Shown: positions 51,722-60,746 of the stretch, one piece after another
How positions within the stretch are numbered: the first letter of the stretch is position 1
How the letters are laid out: each line of letters opens with the position of its first letter
Source of the DNA: Vicinamibacteria bacterium
GTDB taxonomy: Bacteria; Acidobacteriota; Vicinamibacteria; Vicinamibacterales; UBA8438
Assembly: GCA_022820675.1 (NCBI GenBank)
Contig: JAJEFC010000166.1
Coordinates: 1 to 60,835, forward strand
Direction: 5' to 3'
Length of the DNA stretch: 60,835 nucleotides
Position numbers and translations under genes: made by a program
The notes under the pieces: model-generated
Seen by the model: only the letters and a program-made list of their open reading frames with translations
Database searches by the model: none
What the model was told of the DNA's origin: nothing

Positions 51722-54532
51722 ATGAGTACGTCCCGGCTGGCGGCGTTCGGCTTCATCGCCCTGCTGCTTACCGCGGCCCACTTGGTCGCGGCCCCCTCAG
51801 CGTCCCTCGCGTACTTCGCCAGCGTCGGCCTGCACCCCCTGCTCGGCCTCGTGCTGGTGGGGGCGCTCGTCCGCGAGGCGTGGCGGCGCCCGTGGAGAGG
51901 CAACCTCCCGGCGGCGGCTGGGGTCGGGCTGCTCGCGGCGGGGCTCGCGCTCGGACTAGCGGTGGCCGCGGTCGGCGCCACCCGCGACCATGCCTGGCTG
52001 CTGCAGGTCCACGTCGCGGTATCGACGGCCGGCGCGATCCTCTGGGGCGTGCATCTGTGGCGCGCCATCGCGTGGACGCCGGAGTGGACCCGGGCCGCCC
52101 GCATCGCCCTCGTGGCCGCCGCCGCGGCCGGCCTGAGCGCGCCCCTGCTGCGGGCGGCGCGGGACGCCGAGTGGCGCGAGACGCACCGCATCGAGAACCC
52201 CGTGCGTCCGCCGGCGACCATGGCCGAGGAGGGGGCCGGCGCGTCCAGCCCGTTCGCCCCGTCGTCGGCCACCACGAACACCGGCGGCACCATTCCCGCC
52301 GACTTCTTCCTGACCAGCGAAACCTGCGGCCGCTGCCACGCCGACATCTACGAGCAGTGGAACGGGTCGGCCCATCACTTCTCGTCGTTCAACAACCAGT
52401 GGTACCGGCGGTCCATCGAGTACATGCAGGAGGTCGTGGGCACCCGGCCCTCGAAGTGGTGCGCCGGCTGCCACGACCACGCGGTGTTCTTCAACGGGCG
52501 CTTCGATACGCCGATCGTCGAGCAGATCGACACCCCCGAGGCGCAGGCGGGGCTCGGCTGCACGTCGTGCCACTCCATCGTGCACGTGGGCAGCACCATG
52601 GGCCAGGGCGACTTCACCATCGAGTACCCCCCGCTGCACGACCTCGCGGCGAGCGATCACCCCCTGCTGCGGGGCGTGCACGACCTCCTGCTGCGGCTCG
52701 CCCCGACCCCCCACCGCGACACCTTCATGAAGCCGTTCCACACCGAGCAGAGCGCCGAGTTCTGCTCGTCGTGCCACAAGGTGCACCTCGACCTGCCGGT
52801 CAACGACTACCGGTGGGTGCGGGGGTTCAACGAGTACGACAACTGGCAGGCGTCGGGGGTGTCCGGGCAGGGCGCGCGGTCGTTCTACTACCCCGAGACG
52901 CCGCAGACGTGCAGCTCGTGCCACATGCCCCTGGTGCGGTCAGACGACCCCGCCGCCCGCGACGGCTACGTGCGGTCGCACCGCTTCCCCGGCGCCAACA
53001 CCGCCCTGCCGTTCGTCAACCGCGACCAGGCGCAGCTCGAGGCGGTGCAGGACTTCCTGCGGGCCGGGCAGGTGTCGATCGACGTCTTCGGCATCACCCG
53101 CGTGGCCGACGCGGCGGCTCCCGCCGGGGCGGTCCTGCCGGGGGGCGACCCCGCCCTGTCGAGCACGTTCGCGGTCGGCGAGGAGTCGCTGCAGTTCGGG
53201 GCGGCCCGGCGGCTGCCGGGCGGGCCGGCCCCGGCCGAGGTCGTCGCGCCCCTCGACCTGTCGCCGGTGGCGGTGCGGCGCGGCGAGTCGGTGCGCCTCG
53301 AGGTGGTGGTCCGCACCCGCAACGTCGGCCACTTCTTCCCCGGAGGCACCGTCGACGCCTTCGACGTCTGGGTCGAGCTCGAGGCGGTGGACGACCGCGG
53401 CCGCGTGCTCCTCCACAGCGGGGAGGCGGCCGACGGGGGCAGCGGGCCGGTGGACCCCGGCGCCCACTTCTACCGCAGCCTGCAGCTCGACGGGAACGGC
53501 AACCCCATCAACAAGCGGAACGCGTGGGCGACGCGGTCGGTCGCCTACGTGCGGCTGATTCCCCCCGGCGCCGCCGACACCGTCCACTACCGGCTCGAGG
53601 TTCCCGAGGACGCCGGCGACCGCATCACCCTGCGCGCGAAGGTCAACTACCGGAAGTTCGCGTGGTGGTTCACGCAGTGGGCGTACGCCGGCGTGCGCGA
53701 CCCCGCGGACCCCGCACCGTCGGTCACCGCCGCCCACGACGACGGGCGGTGGGTGTTCACCGGCGACACGAGCGACGTGTCGGGGAAGGTCAAGGCGATT
53801 CCCGACATCCCCACCACGGTGATGGCCGAGGCCACCGCGACGCTGACCGTCATCGACGCGGACGCACCGCTGACCCAGGCGCCGGCGTCGCCGCCGGGCG
53901 ACGCGCGGCAGCGAGGGCGCTGGAACGACTACGGCATCGGCTTGCTGCTGCAGGGCGACCTGCGGGGAGCGGAGGCGGCGTTCCGGCGGGTCATGGCCAT
54001 CGACCCCGAGTATCCGGACGGGCCGGTGAACGCGGCGCGCGCCCGGCTGCAGGAGGGCGACGTCGACGCCGCGATCCCCCTGCTCGAGCAGGCCCTCGCC
54101 CTCGAGCCCGACCTCGCCCGCGCCCACTTCTTCCTCGGCACCGCGCTGCGGGCGCTCGGCCGATACGAGGAGGCGCTGGAGCACCTGGCGGTGGCGCGCG
54201 AGCAGTATCCGCGCGACCGCGTGGTCCTCGGCCAGATCGGACGCCTGCAGTTCCTCGACCGGCAGTTCGAGGCGGCCGTCGACACCTACGAGGCGGTTCT
54301 CCGCATCGATCCCGAGGACGTGGCGGCGCACTACAATCTGATGCTCGCCCACCAGGGCGCGGGCAACCGGGAGGAGGCGGCGCGGGAGCGCGCGCTGTAC
54401 GAACGGTTCAAGGCGGACGAGGCGGCCCAGGCGATTACCGGGGACTTCCGGCGCGCCTCGCCCGAGGACAACAACGAACGGCAGGCCATCCACGAGCACC
54501 GGCACCCGGACCCGCGTTCCGCCGCCCCCTGA
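51722..54532 (+). CDS. Membrane multihaem cytochrome c with C-terminal TPR domain
   Basis: The 936 residues begin with about four membrane spans carrying His residues (TAAHLVAAP, LQVHVAVSTAGAILWGVHLW), like a cytochrome b561-type anchor. Five CxxCH motifs follow between about residues 200 and 405: CGRCH, CAGCH, CTSCH, CSSCH and CSSCHMP. A beta-rich middle has NVGHFFPGGTVDAFDVWVEL. The last 200 residues are TPR repeats (GLLLQGDLRGAEAAFRRVMA, LGTALRALGRYEEALEHLAV). It looks like a periplasmic electron-transfer protein with a protein-docking tail. The CRTAC1-like gene follows at once. Confidence 0.87.
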   Translation: MSTSRLAAFGFIALLLTAAHLVAAPSASLAYFASVGLHPLLGLVLVGALVREAWRRPWRGNLPAAAGVGLLAAGLALGLAVAAVGATRDHAWLLQVHVAVSTAGAILWGVHLWRAIAWTPEWTRAARIALVAAAAAGLSAPLLRAARDAEWRETHRIENPVRPPATMAEEGAGASSPFAPSSATTNTGGTIPADFFLTSETCGRCHADIYEQWNGSAHHFSSFNNQWYRRSIEYMQEVVGTRPSKWCAGCHDHAVFFNGRFDTPIVEQIDTPEAQAGLGCTSCHSIVHVGSTMGQGDFTIEYPPLHDLAASDHPLLRGVHDLLLRLAPTPHRDTFMKPFHTEQSAEFCSSCHKVHLDLPVNDYRWVRGFNEYDNWQASGVSGQGARSFYYPETPQTCSSCHMPLVRSDDPAARDGYVRSHRFPGANTALPFVNRDQAQLEAVQDFLRAGQVSIDVFGITRVADAAAPAGAVLPGGDPALSSTFAVGEESLQFGAARRLPGGPAPAEVVAPLDLSPVAVRRGESVRLEVVVRTRNVGHFFPGGTVDAFDVWVELEAVDDRGRVLLHSGEAADGGSGPVDPGAHFYRSLQLDGNGNPINKRNAWATRSVAYVRLIPPGAADTVHYRLEVPEDAGDRITLRAKVNYRKFAWWFTQWAYAGVRDPADPAPSVTAAHDDGRWVFTGDTSDVSGKVKAIPDIPTTVMAEATATLTVIDADAPLTQAPASPPGDARQRGRWNDYGIGLLLQGDLRGAEAAFRRVMAIDPEYPDGPVNAARARLQEGDVDAAIPLLEQALALEPDLARAHFFLGTALRALGRYEEALEHLAVAREQYPRDRVVLGQIGRLQFLDRQFEAAVDTYEAVLRIDPEDVAAHYNLMLAHQGAGNREEAARERALYERFKADEAAQAITGDFRRASPEDNNERQAIHEHRHPDPRSAAP

Positions 54533-54536
54533 CACG

Positions 54537-56456
54537 ATGACACGCTCAAGAACCCTTGGCGAAGATCCCCGCTGCATTCGACCGACGATGCACCCCCCGC
54601 AACTGCGTTGCTCCTCGGTCGTCGACGCCCGACAAGCGGCCTCGTCGCGCCTGGTGCGGTCTCGGCGTCGCCCATGTCGCTCATGGCCGGTTGCCGACGC
54701 CCGACAAGCGGCCTCGTCGCGCCTACCCGCGCGGGCGCCCCGGCGATCCGCCGACCTCGGGGCGCAGCGCAACCCCGGGCTTCGCCAAGGGCTCTCCATC
54801 GCGCTGACCCTGGCCGCGTCGGTATCGACCCTCGTCCTGACCGCCGCCACCCCGGTCGTCTTCACCGACGTCACCGACCCGGCCGGCATCCGCTTCACCC
54901 ACAACACCGGCGCCTTCGGCGCCAAGTACATGCCGGAGACGTTCGGCTCGGGCGCCCTGTGGCTCGACGTCGACGGCGACGGGTGGCAGGACCTGCTGCT
55001 CGTCAACGGCACCGCGTGGCCGGGGCGGGGCGAGCCGGAGACGCACGCCGCGCTGTACCGCAACGACGGCGACGGCACGTTCACCGACATCACCCGCGGG
55101 TCGGGACTCGACGTCCCCCTGTACGGCATGGGCGGGACCGCCGCCGACTTCGACAACGACGGGCACGTCGACGTCTACCTCACGGTGCTCGGGCCCAACC
55201 GGTTGCTCAAGGGGGCCGGCGACGGCACGTTCACCGACGTCACGGCGGCGGCGGGCGTCGGCGACCCGGGGTTCTCGACCGCCGCCCTGTGGTTCGACTA
55301 CGACGAGGACGGCCACCTCGACCTGTTCGTCGGCAACTACGTGCACTGGACGCCCGAGACCGACCTGTTCTGCTCCCTCTCCGGCGACACCAAGTCGTAC
55401 TGCACGCCCGAGTCGTACCAGGGGCAGAGCGGCACCCTGTACCGGAACCGGGGCGACGCCACGTTCGAGGACGTCACGGACGCTGCGGGCCTGCGCGCGC
55501 CCTCGTCGAAGGCGCTCGGCGTCGTCATGCTCGACCACGACGAGGATGGCTGGATGGATCTGTTCGTGGCCAACGACACCCAGCCCGACCAGCTCTTCGA
55601 GAACCGCGGGGACGGCACGTTCGAGGACATCGGGGTCCTCGCCGGGGTGGCGTTCAGCGACGCGGGGGTGGCCCGCGCCGGCATGGGGGTCGACGCCGCC
55701 GACTACGACGGCTCGGGCCGGCCCGACCTCGTCATCGGCCACTTCTCGACCGAGATGATGGCCCTGTACCACAACGAGGGCAACGGCCTGTTCATCGACG
55801 AGGGGCCGCGCTCGGCCATCGGCCGCGCGACCCTGCTGACCTTGACGTTCGGCTGCTTCTTCTTCGACTTCGACCTCGACGGCTGGCCGGACATCTTCGC
55901 CGCCAACGGGCACGTCGCCGACGACGTCGAACGGGTGCAGGCCCGCATCACCTACGCGCAGCCGCCGCAACTGTTCCGCAACGACGGCGGGCGGTTCGAG
56001 GAGGTCGACGCCCCCGACACCGCCCTCGGGGCGGCCCAGGTAGGGCGCGGCGCCGCCTACGCCGACTTCGACCGCGACGGCGACCTCGACGTGATCGTCA
56101 CCGCGAACGGCGGGCCGCCGCGGCTGCTCCGCAACGACGGGGGCAACGAGAACCGCCCGCTCCGCATCCGGACGGTGGGGACGGCCTCGAACCGCGACGG
56201 CATCGGGGCCCGCATCGACGTGACGGCGGGCGGCCGCGCGCAGTGGCAACTGGTCAAGACGGGCTCGAGCTATCTGTCGCAGAGCGAGCTGCCGGTGACC
56301 TTCGGGCTCGGCGGCCGGGCACGGGCCGAGTCGGTCGTGGTGACGTGGCCCAGCGGCGAGGTCGACCGGCTCGGCGCGGTGCCTGCCGACCGGCTGATCA
56401 CCGTCGAGGAAGGCGCGGGGATCGTCGACACCGAGGCGATCCGGGTCGCGAGATAG
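54537..56456 (+). CDS. CRTAC1-like protein: FG-GAP/VCBS repeats and ASPIC/UnbV domain
   Basis: The exported beta-propeller protein has repeated calcium-binding loops DVDGDGWQD, DFDNDGHVD, DYDEDGHLD, DHDEDGWMD, DFDLDGWPD and DFDRDGDLD, and a C-terminal ASPIC/UnbV domain (RDGIGARIDVTAGGRAQWQL, GSSYLSQSELPVTFGLG). The signal peptide is SIALTLAASVSTLVLTAA, about 85 codons into the frame; the residues before it are Arg-rich and carry the repeated DARQAASSRL from the inserted element. No ATG or GTG lies just before the signal, so the start at 54537 is provisional. TPR multihaem and CRTAC1-like genes are often neighbours in Acidobacteria; function unknown. Confidence 0.85.
   Translation: MTRSRTLGEDPRCIRPTMHPPQLRCSSVVDARQAASSRLVRSRRRPCRSWPVADARQAASSRLPARAPRRSADLGAQRNPGLRQGLSIALTLAASVSTLVLTAATPVVFTDVTDPAGIRFTHNTGAFGAKYMPETFGSGALWLDVDGDGWQDLLLVNGTAWPGRGEPETHAALYRNDGDGTFTDITRGSGLDVPLYGMGGTAADFDNDGHVDVYLTVLGPNRLLKGAGDGTFTDVTAAAGVGDPGFSTAALWFDYDEDGHLDLFVGNYVHWTPETDLFCSLSGDTKSYCTPESYQGQSGTLYRNRGDATFEDVTDAAGLRAPSSKALGVVMLDHDEDGWMDLFVANDTQPDQLFENRGDGTFEDIGVLAGVAFSDAGVARAGMGVDAADYDGSGRPDLVIGHFSTEMMALYHNEGNGLFIDEGPRSAIGRATLLTLTFGCFFFDFDLDGWPDIFAANGHVADDVERVQARITYAQPPQLFRNDGGRFEEVDAPDTALGAAQVGRGAAYADFDRDGDLDVIVTANGGPPRLLRNDGGNENRPLRIRTVGTASNRDGIGARIDVTAGGRAQWQLVKTGSSYLSQSELPVTFGLGGRARAESVVVTWPSGEVDRLGAVPADRLITVEEGAGIVDTEAIRVAR
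54553..54791. mobile_element. Possible MITE-like insertion with 12-bp inverted ends
   Basis: Perfect inverted ends cccttggcgaag (54553-54564) and its complement (54780-54791) enclose 239 bp. Inside, an exact 30-bp direct repeat beginning cgacgcccgacaagcggcct occurs at 54623-54652 and 54694-54723. No target-site duplication was found. The element covers the place where the next gene should start. Confidence 0.45.
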
Positions 56457-56724
56457 AGGACTTGCCGCAACCCGCCGACGGGACCGAGCGGAAGACGGGG
56501 CTCCCGGCAGATCCGCTCTCCGCGGTCCTCCCGCGATGGATGGACGTCTGCCGGCGATTCGGAGTCGGAACCGGGATCGAACCGGTCGCCGATGTGGCGG
56601 CCCCGGCACGGGGGGCTTCCGTCGCCTGGTGGTTACCCCTCGCCGGGGCGCCGCCGGGCAGCCCGGGCCGGGGCGCGTAGCGTCCGATGAGGCGGAACAC
56701 GAGGTCGGCGTCGACATCGACGGA

Positions 56725-57969
56725 ATGCCGAGGTTGAAGATGCTGGCGCTGACGGCATCCCGTTCCCTCCCCTGGACGCTCGTCTCCGGCGCACTCGCGA
56801 TCCTCCTCGCGGCCCCGGTCCACGCCCAGCGGGACGTGCCGGAGCTTCGCGCCCGCGCGGAGGCGGGCGACGCGGCGGCGCAGTTCAACCTCGCCCGCCT
56901 CCACGTCACCGGCACCGGCGTCCCCCGCGACGACGCCCGCGCCGCGCACTGGTACCGGATGGCGGCCGAGCAGGGGCACGCCGGCGCCCAGCATGGCCTG
57001 GGGGTGCGCTACGACGCCGGCCTCGGGGTCGCCGAGGACGACGCCGAGGCCGTCCGCTGGTTCCGCCGCGCCGCCGACCAGGGCCACTGGGAGGCCCAGT
57101 TCAGGCTGGGGCGGATGTACGCCCGCGGCGACGGCGTCGCGCGGGACGACGCCGAGGCCGTCCGCTGGTTCCGCCGCGCCGCCGACCAGGGCCACGCCGA
57201 GGCCCGGTTCTACCTGGGGCAGATGCACTTCAACGGCCGGGGGGTTCCGCGCGACCGGGCGCGGGCCGCGGACTGGGTGCGGATGGCCGCCTCCCAGGGC
57301 AACCCCACGGCCCAGGTGACCCTCGCGAGCATGTACGAGACCGGCTCCGGCGTCGATCGGGACATCGCCCTCGCCGCGCGCTGGTACCGCCTCGCCGCCG
57401 CCCAGGGCGAGCCCGCCGCCCAGGTCACCCTGGGCTACCTCTACGACGCCGGCGCAGGGGTGCCCGAGGACGACGCCGAGGCGGTGCGCTGGATCCGCCG
57501 GGCCGCCGACCAGGACCATGCGGAGGCGCAGTTCGCACTGGCCAATCTGTACTTCAACGGCCGGGGGGTCGCGCGGGACCTCGCCGAGGCGATCCGGCTG
57601 GTGCGGCTGGCGGCCGAGCAGGGTCACGTGCGGGCGCAGTTCAACCTGGGGATGAGCTACGATAGCGGCATCGGGGTGGAGCGGAACGCGGCCGAGGCGG
57701 CGCGGTGGTTCCGCCGGGCCGCCGACCAGGGCGATCCCGCGGCGCAGCAGAACCTCGGGGTGATGTACGCCAACGGCGACGGCGTGCCCCGGGATCCGGT
57801 CGCGGCCTACATGTGGCTCACCCTCGCCGCGGCGCAGGCGGCCGAGCCGGCGCGCGGCAGCCTGCTGCAGGCGCGCGCCATCGTCGCGCGGCAGCTCACG
57901 CCCGGGCAGCTCGCGGCGGCCGGGCAACGCGTCGAAGACTGGTCGCCCGTCACCTCCGAGGACCCCTGA
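56725..57969 (+). CDS. Exported Sel1-repeat protein
   Basis: The 414 residues have a signal peptide (PWTLVSGALAILLAAPVHAQ) and about nine Sel1-like repeats of 36 residues with the form AEAVRWFRRAADQGHAEAQF, LGxMYxxGxGVxRDxA. Sel1 proteins are solenoid adaptors for protein binding. Two neighbouring repeats are almost identical in DNA, a sign of internal duplication. I chose the ATG at 56725; another Met five codons later is possible. It ends 4 nt before the symporter gene. Confidence 0.9.
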   Translation: MPRLKMLALTASRSLPWTLVSGALAILLAAPVHAQRDVPELRARAEAGDAAAQFNLARLHVTGTGVPRDDARAAHWYRMAAEQGHAGAQHGLGVRYDAGLGVAEDDAEAVRWFRRAADQGHWEAQFRLGRMYARGDGVARDDAEAVRWFRRAADQGHAEARFYLGQMHFNGRGVPRDRARAADWVRMAASQGNPTAQVTLASMYETGSGVDRDIALAARWYRLAAAQGEPAAQVTLGYLYDAGAGVPEDDAEAVRWIRRAADQDHAEAQFALANLYFNGRGVARDLAEAIRLVRLAAEQGHVRAQFNLGMSYDSGIGVERNAAEAARWFRRAADQGDPAAQQNLGVMYANGDGVPRDPVAAYMWLTLAAAQAAEPARGSLLQARAIVARQLTPGQLAAAGQRVEDWSPVTSEDP

Positions 57970-57973
57970 GCCC

Positions 57974-59239
57974 ATGGACATCAACCAAGACCGACTCTGG
58001 TACTTCAAGCTCCACTGGCAGGTCCTCGGCGCCATGCTCCTCGGCGCCCTCACCGGCCTGATCTTCGGCGAGGGCGCCGCGAACGCCATCGGCTGGATCG
58101 GCGACCTGTTCATGCGGCTGCTGCGCATGATCATCGTTCCGCTGGTCATCGCCTCCATCGTCTCCGGGGTCGCCTCCATCGGGGGTGGACGGGCCATCGG
58201 ACGCCTGTTCGGCAAGACGATGGGCTACTACCTGCTGACGAGCTTCCTCGCCGCGTCGACCGGCCTCATCGTCGTCAACCTGATCCGGCCCGGGGTCGGG
58301 GCCTCCCTCGGCGACGCCGTCGCGGCCGAGGAAATGCCCGAGCTGGACATCCCCTCGTCGGGGGTCGAGCTGCTCCTCGACATCGTGCCGACGAACGTCC
58401 TGTCGTCGGCCGCCGCGGGCGACATGCTGCCCATCATCTTCTTCAGCATCCTCCTCGGGGCCGCGATCACCACGCTGAAGGCGGACGCCCCCCGCGGCAC
58501 CCTGATCGGCTTCTTCAACGCGTTCTTCCAGGTGATGGTCGCGCTGACGTCCGGCATCATCAAGCTGCTGCCCATCGGGGTGTTCGCGCTGATCACGCGG
58601 ATGGTCGGCACGACGGGATTCGAGGCGTTCGCGCCGCTCATCCGGTACTTCCTGACCGTGGGGACCGGGCTCACCATCCACCTCTTCGTCACCCTGCCCA
58701 TCGTGCTCATCGTGCTCGCGCGCATCACCCCCGCCATCCACTTCAAGAACATGCGCAACCCGCTGCTCATCGCCTTCTCGACGAGCTCGTCGGCCGCGAC
58801 CCTGCCGGTGACGATGCGGACGGTTCAGGAACGGGTGGGGGTGTCGAACAAGGTGTCGTCGTTCGTCCTCCCCATGGGGGCCACCGTGAACATGGACGGG
58901 ACCGCGGTGTTCGAGTGCGTGGGGGCCCTCTTCATCGCCCAGGTCATCGGGTTCGACCTGTCGCTCGGCACCCAGGTGGTGGCGGTGATGACGGCGCTGC
59001 TCGCGTCGATCGGCGCGGCCGCGGTGCCCTCGGCGGGGCTGGTGGTCATCTTCATCGTCCTCGACGCCATCGGGCTGGGCGGACACCCGCAGGCCGAGGC
59101 CATCGTCCTCGCCATGCTCGCCATCGACCGGCCGCTCGACATGTACCGCACCGCCATCAACGTGTTCAGCGACTCGTGCGGCGCCGCCATCATCGCCCGC
59201 TCGGAGGGCGAGGAGGGCGTCGATGCCGAAGTACGCTGA
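57974..59239 (+). CDS. Dicarboxylate/amino acid:cation symporter (DAACS)
   Basis: This is an inner-membrane sodium- or proton-coupled transporter for dicarboxylates or acidic amino acids, 421 residues with the usual eight spans and two re-entrant loops. Signatures are FMRLLRMIIVPLVIASIVSG, FSTSSSAATLPVTM (substrate loop 1), LPMGATVNMDGTAVFECVGA and AAVPSAGLVVIFIVLDAIGL. The binding Asp region is LDMYRTAINVFSDSCGAAII. A normal-length GltP/DctA-type protein. A strong GC hairpin follows the stop. Confidence 0.94.
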   Translation: MDINQDRLWYFKLHWQVLGAMLLGALTGLIFGEGAANAIGWIGDLFMRLLRMIIVPLVIASIVSGVASIGGGRAIGRLFGKTMGYYLLTSFLAASTGLIVVNLIRPGVGASLGDAVAAEEMPELDIPSSGVELLLDIVPTNVLSSAAAGDMLPIIFFSILLGAAITTLKADAPRGTLIGFFNAFFQVMVALTSGIIKLLPIGVFALITRMVGTTGFEAFAPLIRYFLTVGTGLTIHLFVTLPIVLIVLARITPAIHFKNMRNPLLIAFSTSSSAATLPVTMRTVQERVGVSNKVSSFVLPMGATVNMDGTAVFECVGALFIAQVIGFDLSLGTQVVAVMTALLASIGAAAVPSAGLVVIFIVLDAIGLGGHPQAEAIVLAMLAIDRPLDMYRTAINVFSDSCGAAIIARSEGEEGVDAEVR

Positions 59240-59258
59240 GCGGGGGTCCGTGCAGACC

Positions 59259-59310
59259 GCCGGCCGGGCGCGTCGACGCCCGGCCGGCCGCCGACGGCTT
59301 CGCCGCCGTC
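59259..59310 (+). terminator. Double GC hairpin after the symporter gene
   Basis: A perfect 12-bp stem pairs 59259-59270 (gccggccgggcg) with 59277-59288 around cgtcga. A second stem pairs 59293-59298 (gacggc) with 59305-59310. No T-run follows, so this may be a terminator of the non-canonical type or a stability element. Confidence 0.55.
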
Positions 59311-59386
59311 GACTCGTGACGCCTACGACACGGAACCAAAAAATACTCTTGCAATACGGGGGTGATTGTGTCACGCTGGCTGTGTC

Positions 59387-59662
59387 ATGGACGACACGGC
59401 CGGCCGGTTGGTGGCCCTCATGGGCCGGTTCGCCAAGTACACGGGACTGAGCATCTCGACGGTGTCCCGTCACGCGACCGGCAGCGGCGATACGGTAGCC
59501 CGCCTGCAACGCGGCGGCACGATGACGATCAAGAGGTTCGACCGGGCCGTCCGCTACCTGTCGGACAACTGGCCCGACTCGATTGCGTGGCCGGCCGACG
59601 TCCCCAGGCCGCCTTCGTCGCGCGCCTCGAAGCGGCGCCGGCCGAACCGGCGCACGGACTGA
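59387..59662 (+). CDS. Small HTH-like protein
   Basis: The 91 residues read MDDTAGRLVALMGRFAKYTG, LSISTVSRHATGSGDTVARL, TIKRFDRAVRYLSDNWPDSI. The LSISTVSRHATG segment looks like a recognition helix, and TGSGDTVARL is typical of short phage- or plasmid-borne regulators. The tail is basic. It converges on the S24 repressor gene, 24 bp apart. The upstream region is AT-rich (ccaaaaaatactcttgcaa) and carries a gtgtcac word shared with the repressor's own start. Confidence 0.7.
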   Translation: MDDTAGRLVALMGRFAKYTGLSISTVSRHATGSGDTVARLQRGGTMTIKRFDRAVRYLSDNWPDSIAWPADVPRPPSSRASKRRRPNRRTD

Positions 59663-59686
59663 CCGGCCGACGCCGGCAATCGCCCG

Positions 59687-60505
59687 TCAGACGACGGCAT
59701 CGCCGTGCGGGCCGCACCAGGCCACCCGCCCCACGATCACGTCGCCCGCCGTCATGGGCTTCGGCGGATGAGCCGGGTCGTCGCCGACCAGGGTCCAGCA
59801 ATCGCGGATCCGCCGGAGGCGCCTGACGACCAGACCCTCGCCGGTCCGGACGACGAACAGTCGATCCTCCTCGGCCTCGCGCTGGTCCTTGTCGACGACG
59901 ACGAGGTCGCCGCCCTGGATGGTCGGCTCCATCGAATCGCCGTCCGCCCGGATGCAGGTCAGCTTGTCCTTGCGCGCCCAGGGCGGCAGGACCTTCTCGG
60001 CAACCGCGATCGACAGGTCGGTCGACTCGTCGAACTCCACCTCGCCGGTCTCCGCCCTGTAGCGGACGTGCTCGGCGAACGGGATCATTCGCGTCGTCGA
60101 CGATGAGCCCGCCAGTTGCGGCAGCAGCTCCGCCGCCGTCGCCGCACGCTCCGTCAGCTCCTGCACCAGCCGCATGCCGTCGCGCAGCTTCGACGCCATG
60201 ACGTCCTTCTCGATCAGCCCCACCGCGTCCACCACGCTGGCGTCGGAAGGCAGGTGAAGCGCCCTCGTGATCTCGGGCGGCAGTTGCGGGGCCTTGCCGC
60301 CCCGCTCGGCGGGGCCGACCGACAACCGCATGCCCATGACGGACGCGATCGACTGAAGGGTGGTGTAGCGGGAAGCGCGGCCCTGGACCACGCTGCGCAG
60401 CTGACCGAGGGGAATCCCGGTGCGCATGGCGAAAGGCCTGAGCCCCTCCGCCTCGATCTGCTGACGCACTGCCTCTACGAGCGTGTCGACTCCACTAGGT
60501 GTCAC
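59687..60505 (-). CDS. XRE-type repressor with S24 (LexA/CI-like) C-terminal domain
   Basis: The 272 residues have an N-terminal helix-turn-helix (LRPFAMRTGIPLGQLRSVVQ, GRASRYTTLQSIASVMGMRL) and a C-terminal S24 domain with the serine motif IRADGDSMEPTIQGGDLVVV. In the lysine strand the sequence is EGLVVRRLRRI, with Arg where self-cleaving members have Lys, so autocleavage is doubtful. Such proteins are phage-type or stress repressors. I chose the GTG at 60505 because the preceding frame is not conserved in character. A 16-bp palindrome overlaps this start. Confidence 0.85.
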   Translation of the reverse strand: MTPSGVDTLVEAVRQQIEAEGLRPFAMRTGIPLGQLRSVVQGRASRYTTLQSIASVMGMRLSVGPAERGGKAPQLPPEITRALHLPSDASVVDAVGLIEKDVMASKLRDGMRLVQELTERAATAAELLPQLAGSSSTTRMIPFAEHVRYRAETGEVEFDESTDLSIAVAEKVLPPWARKDKLTCIRADGDSMEPTIQGGDLVVVDKDQREAEEDRLFVVRTGEGLVVRRLRRIRDCWTLVGDDPAHPPKPMTAGDVIVGRVAWCGPHGDAVV

Positions 60506-60514
60506 GGGTAACAC
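60499..60514. promoter_or_regulatory. Palindrome overlapping the repressor start (possible operator)
   Basis: The sequence gtgtcacgggtaacac has matching ends gtgt and acac and a near-symmetric centre. The word gtgtcacg is also found at about 59368-59375 ahead of the small HTH gene, so the S24 repressor may bind both sites. Confidence 0.45.
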
Positions 60515-60746
60515 GATATACGAAATTCCCCTTGCAGGGAAACCGGCGTCCGCGCGTCCCCGCGGCAACGAGGATGTCGCTCCGGGGCACGCCCCCGGCC
60601 GCTCGCGGACCGCTCGCCTCCGCCCGGCCGGGCCACCGACGAAGCGGACCGCGACCGCGCCCCGCGAGGAGAGTTGCCCGGCCCCGGTCGAAGGCGGTAC
60701 GCTGATGGCCGAACGGGCCGGACAGCCCGAGACAGGAGAGCAGGCC

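Noticed and set aside
56398..58215. A 605-codon minus-strand frame with regular repeats
   Set aside because: The repeats mirror the Sel1 repeats on the other strand, where signal peptide and family motifs are clear.
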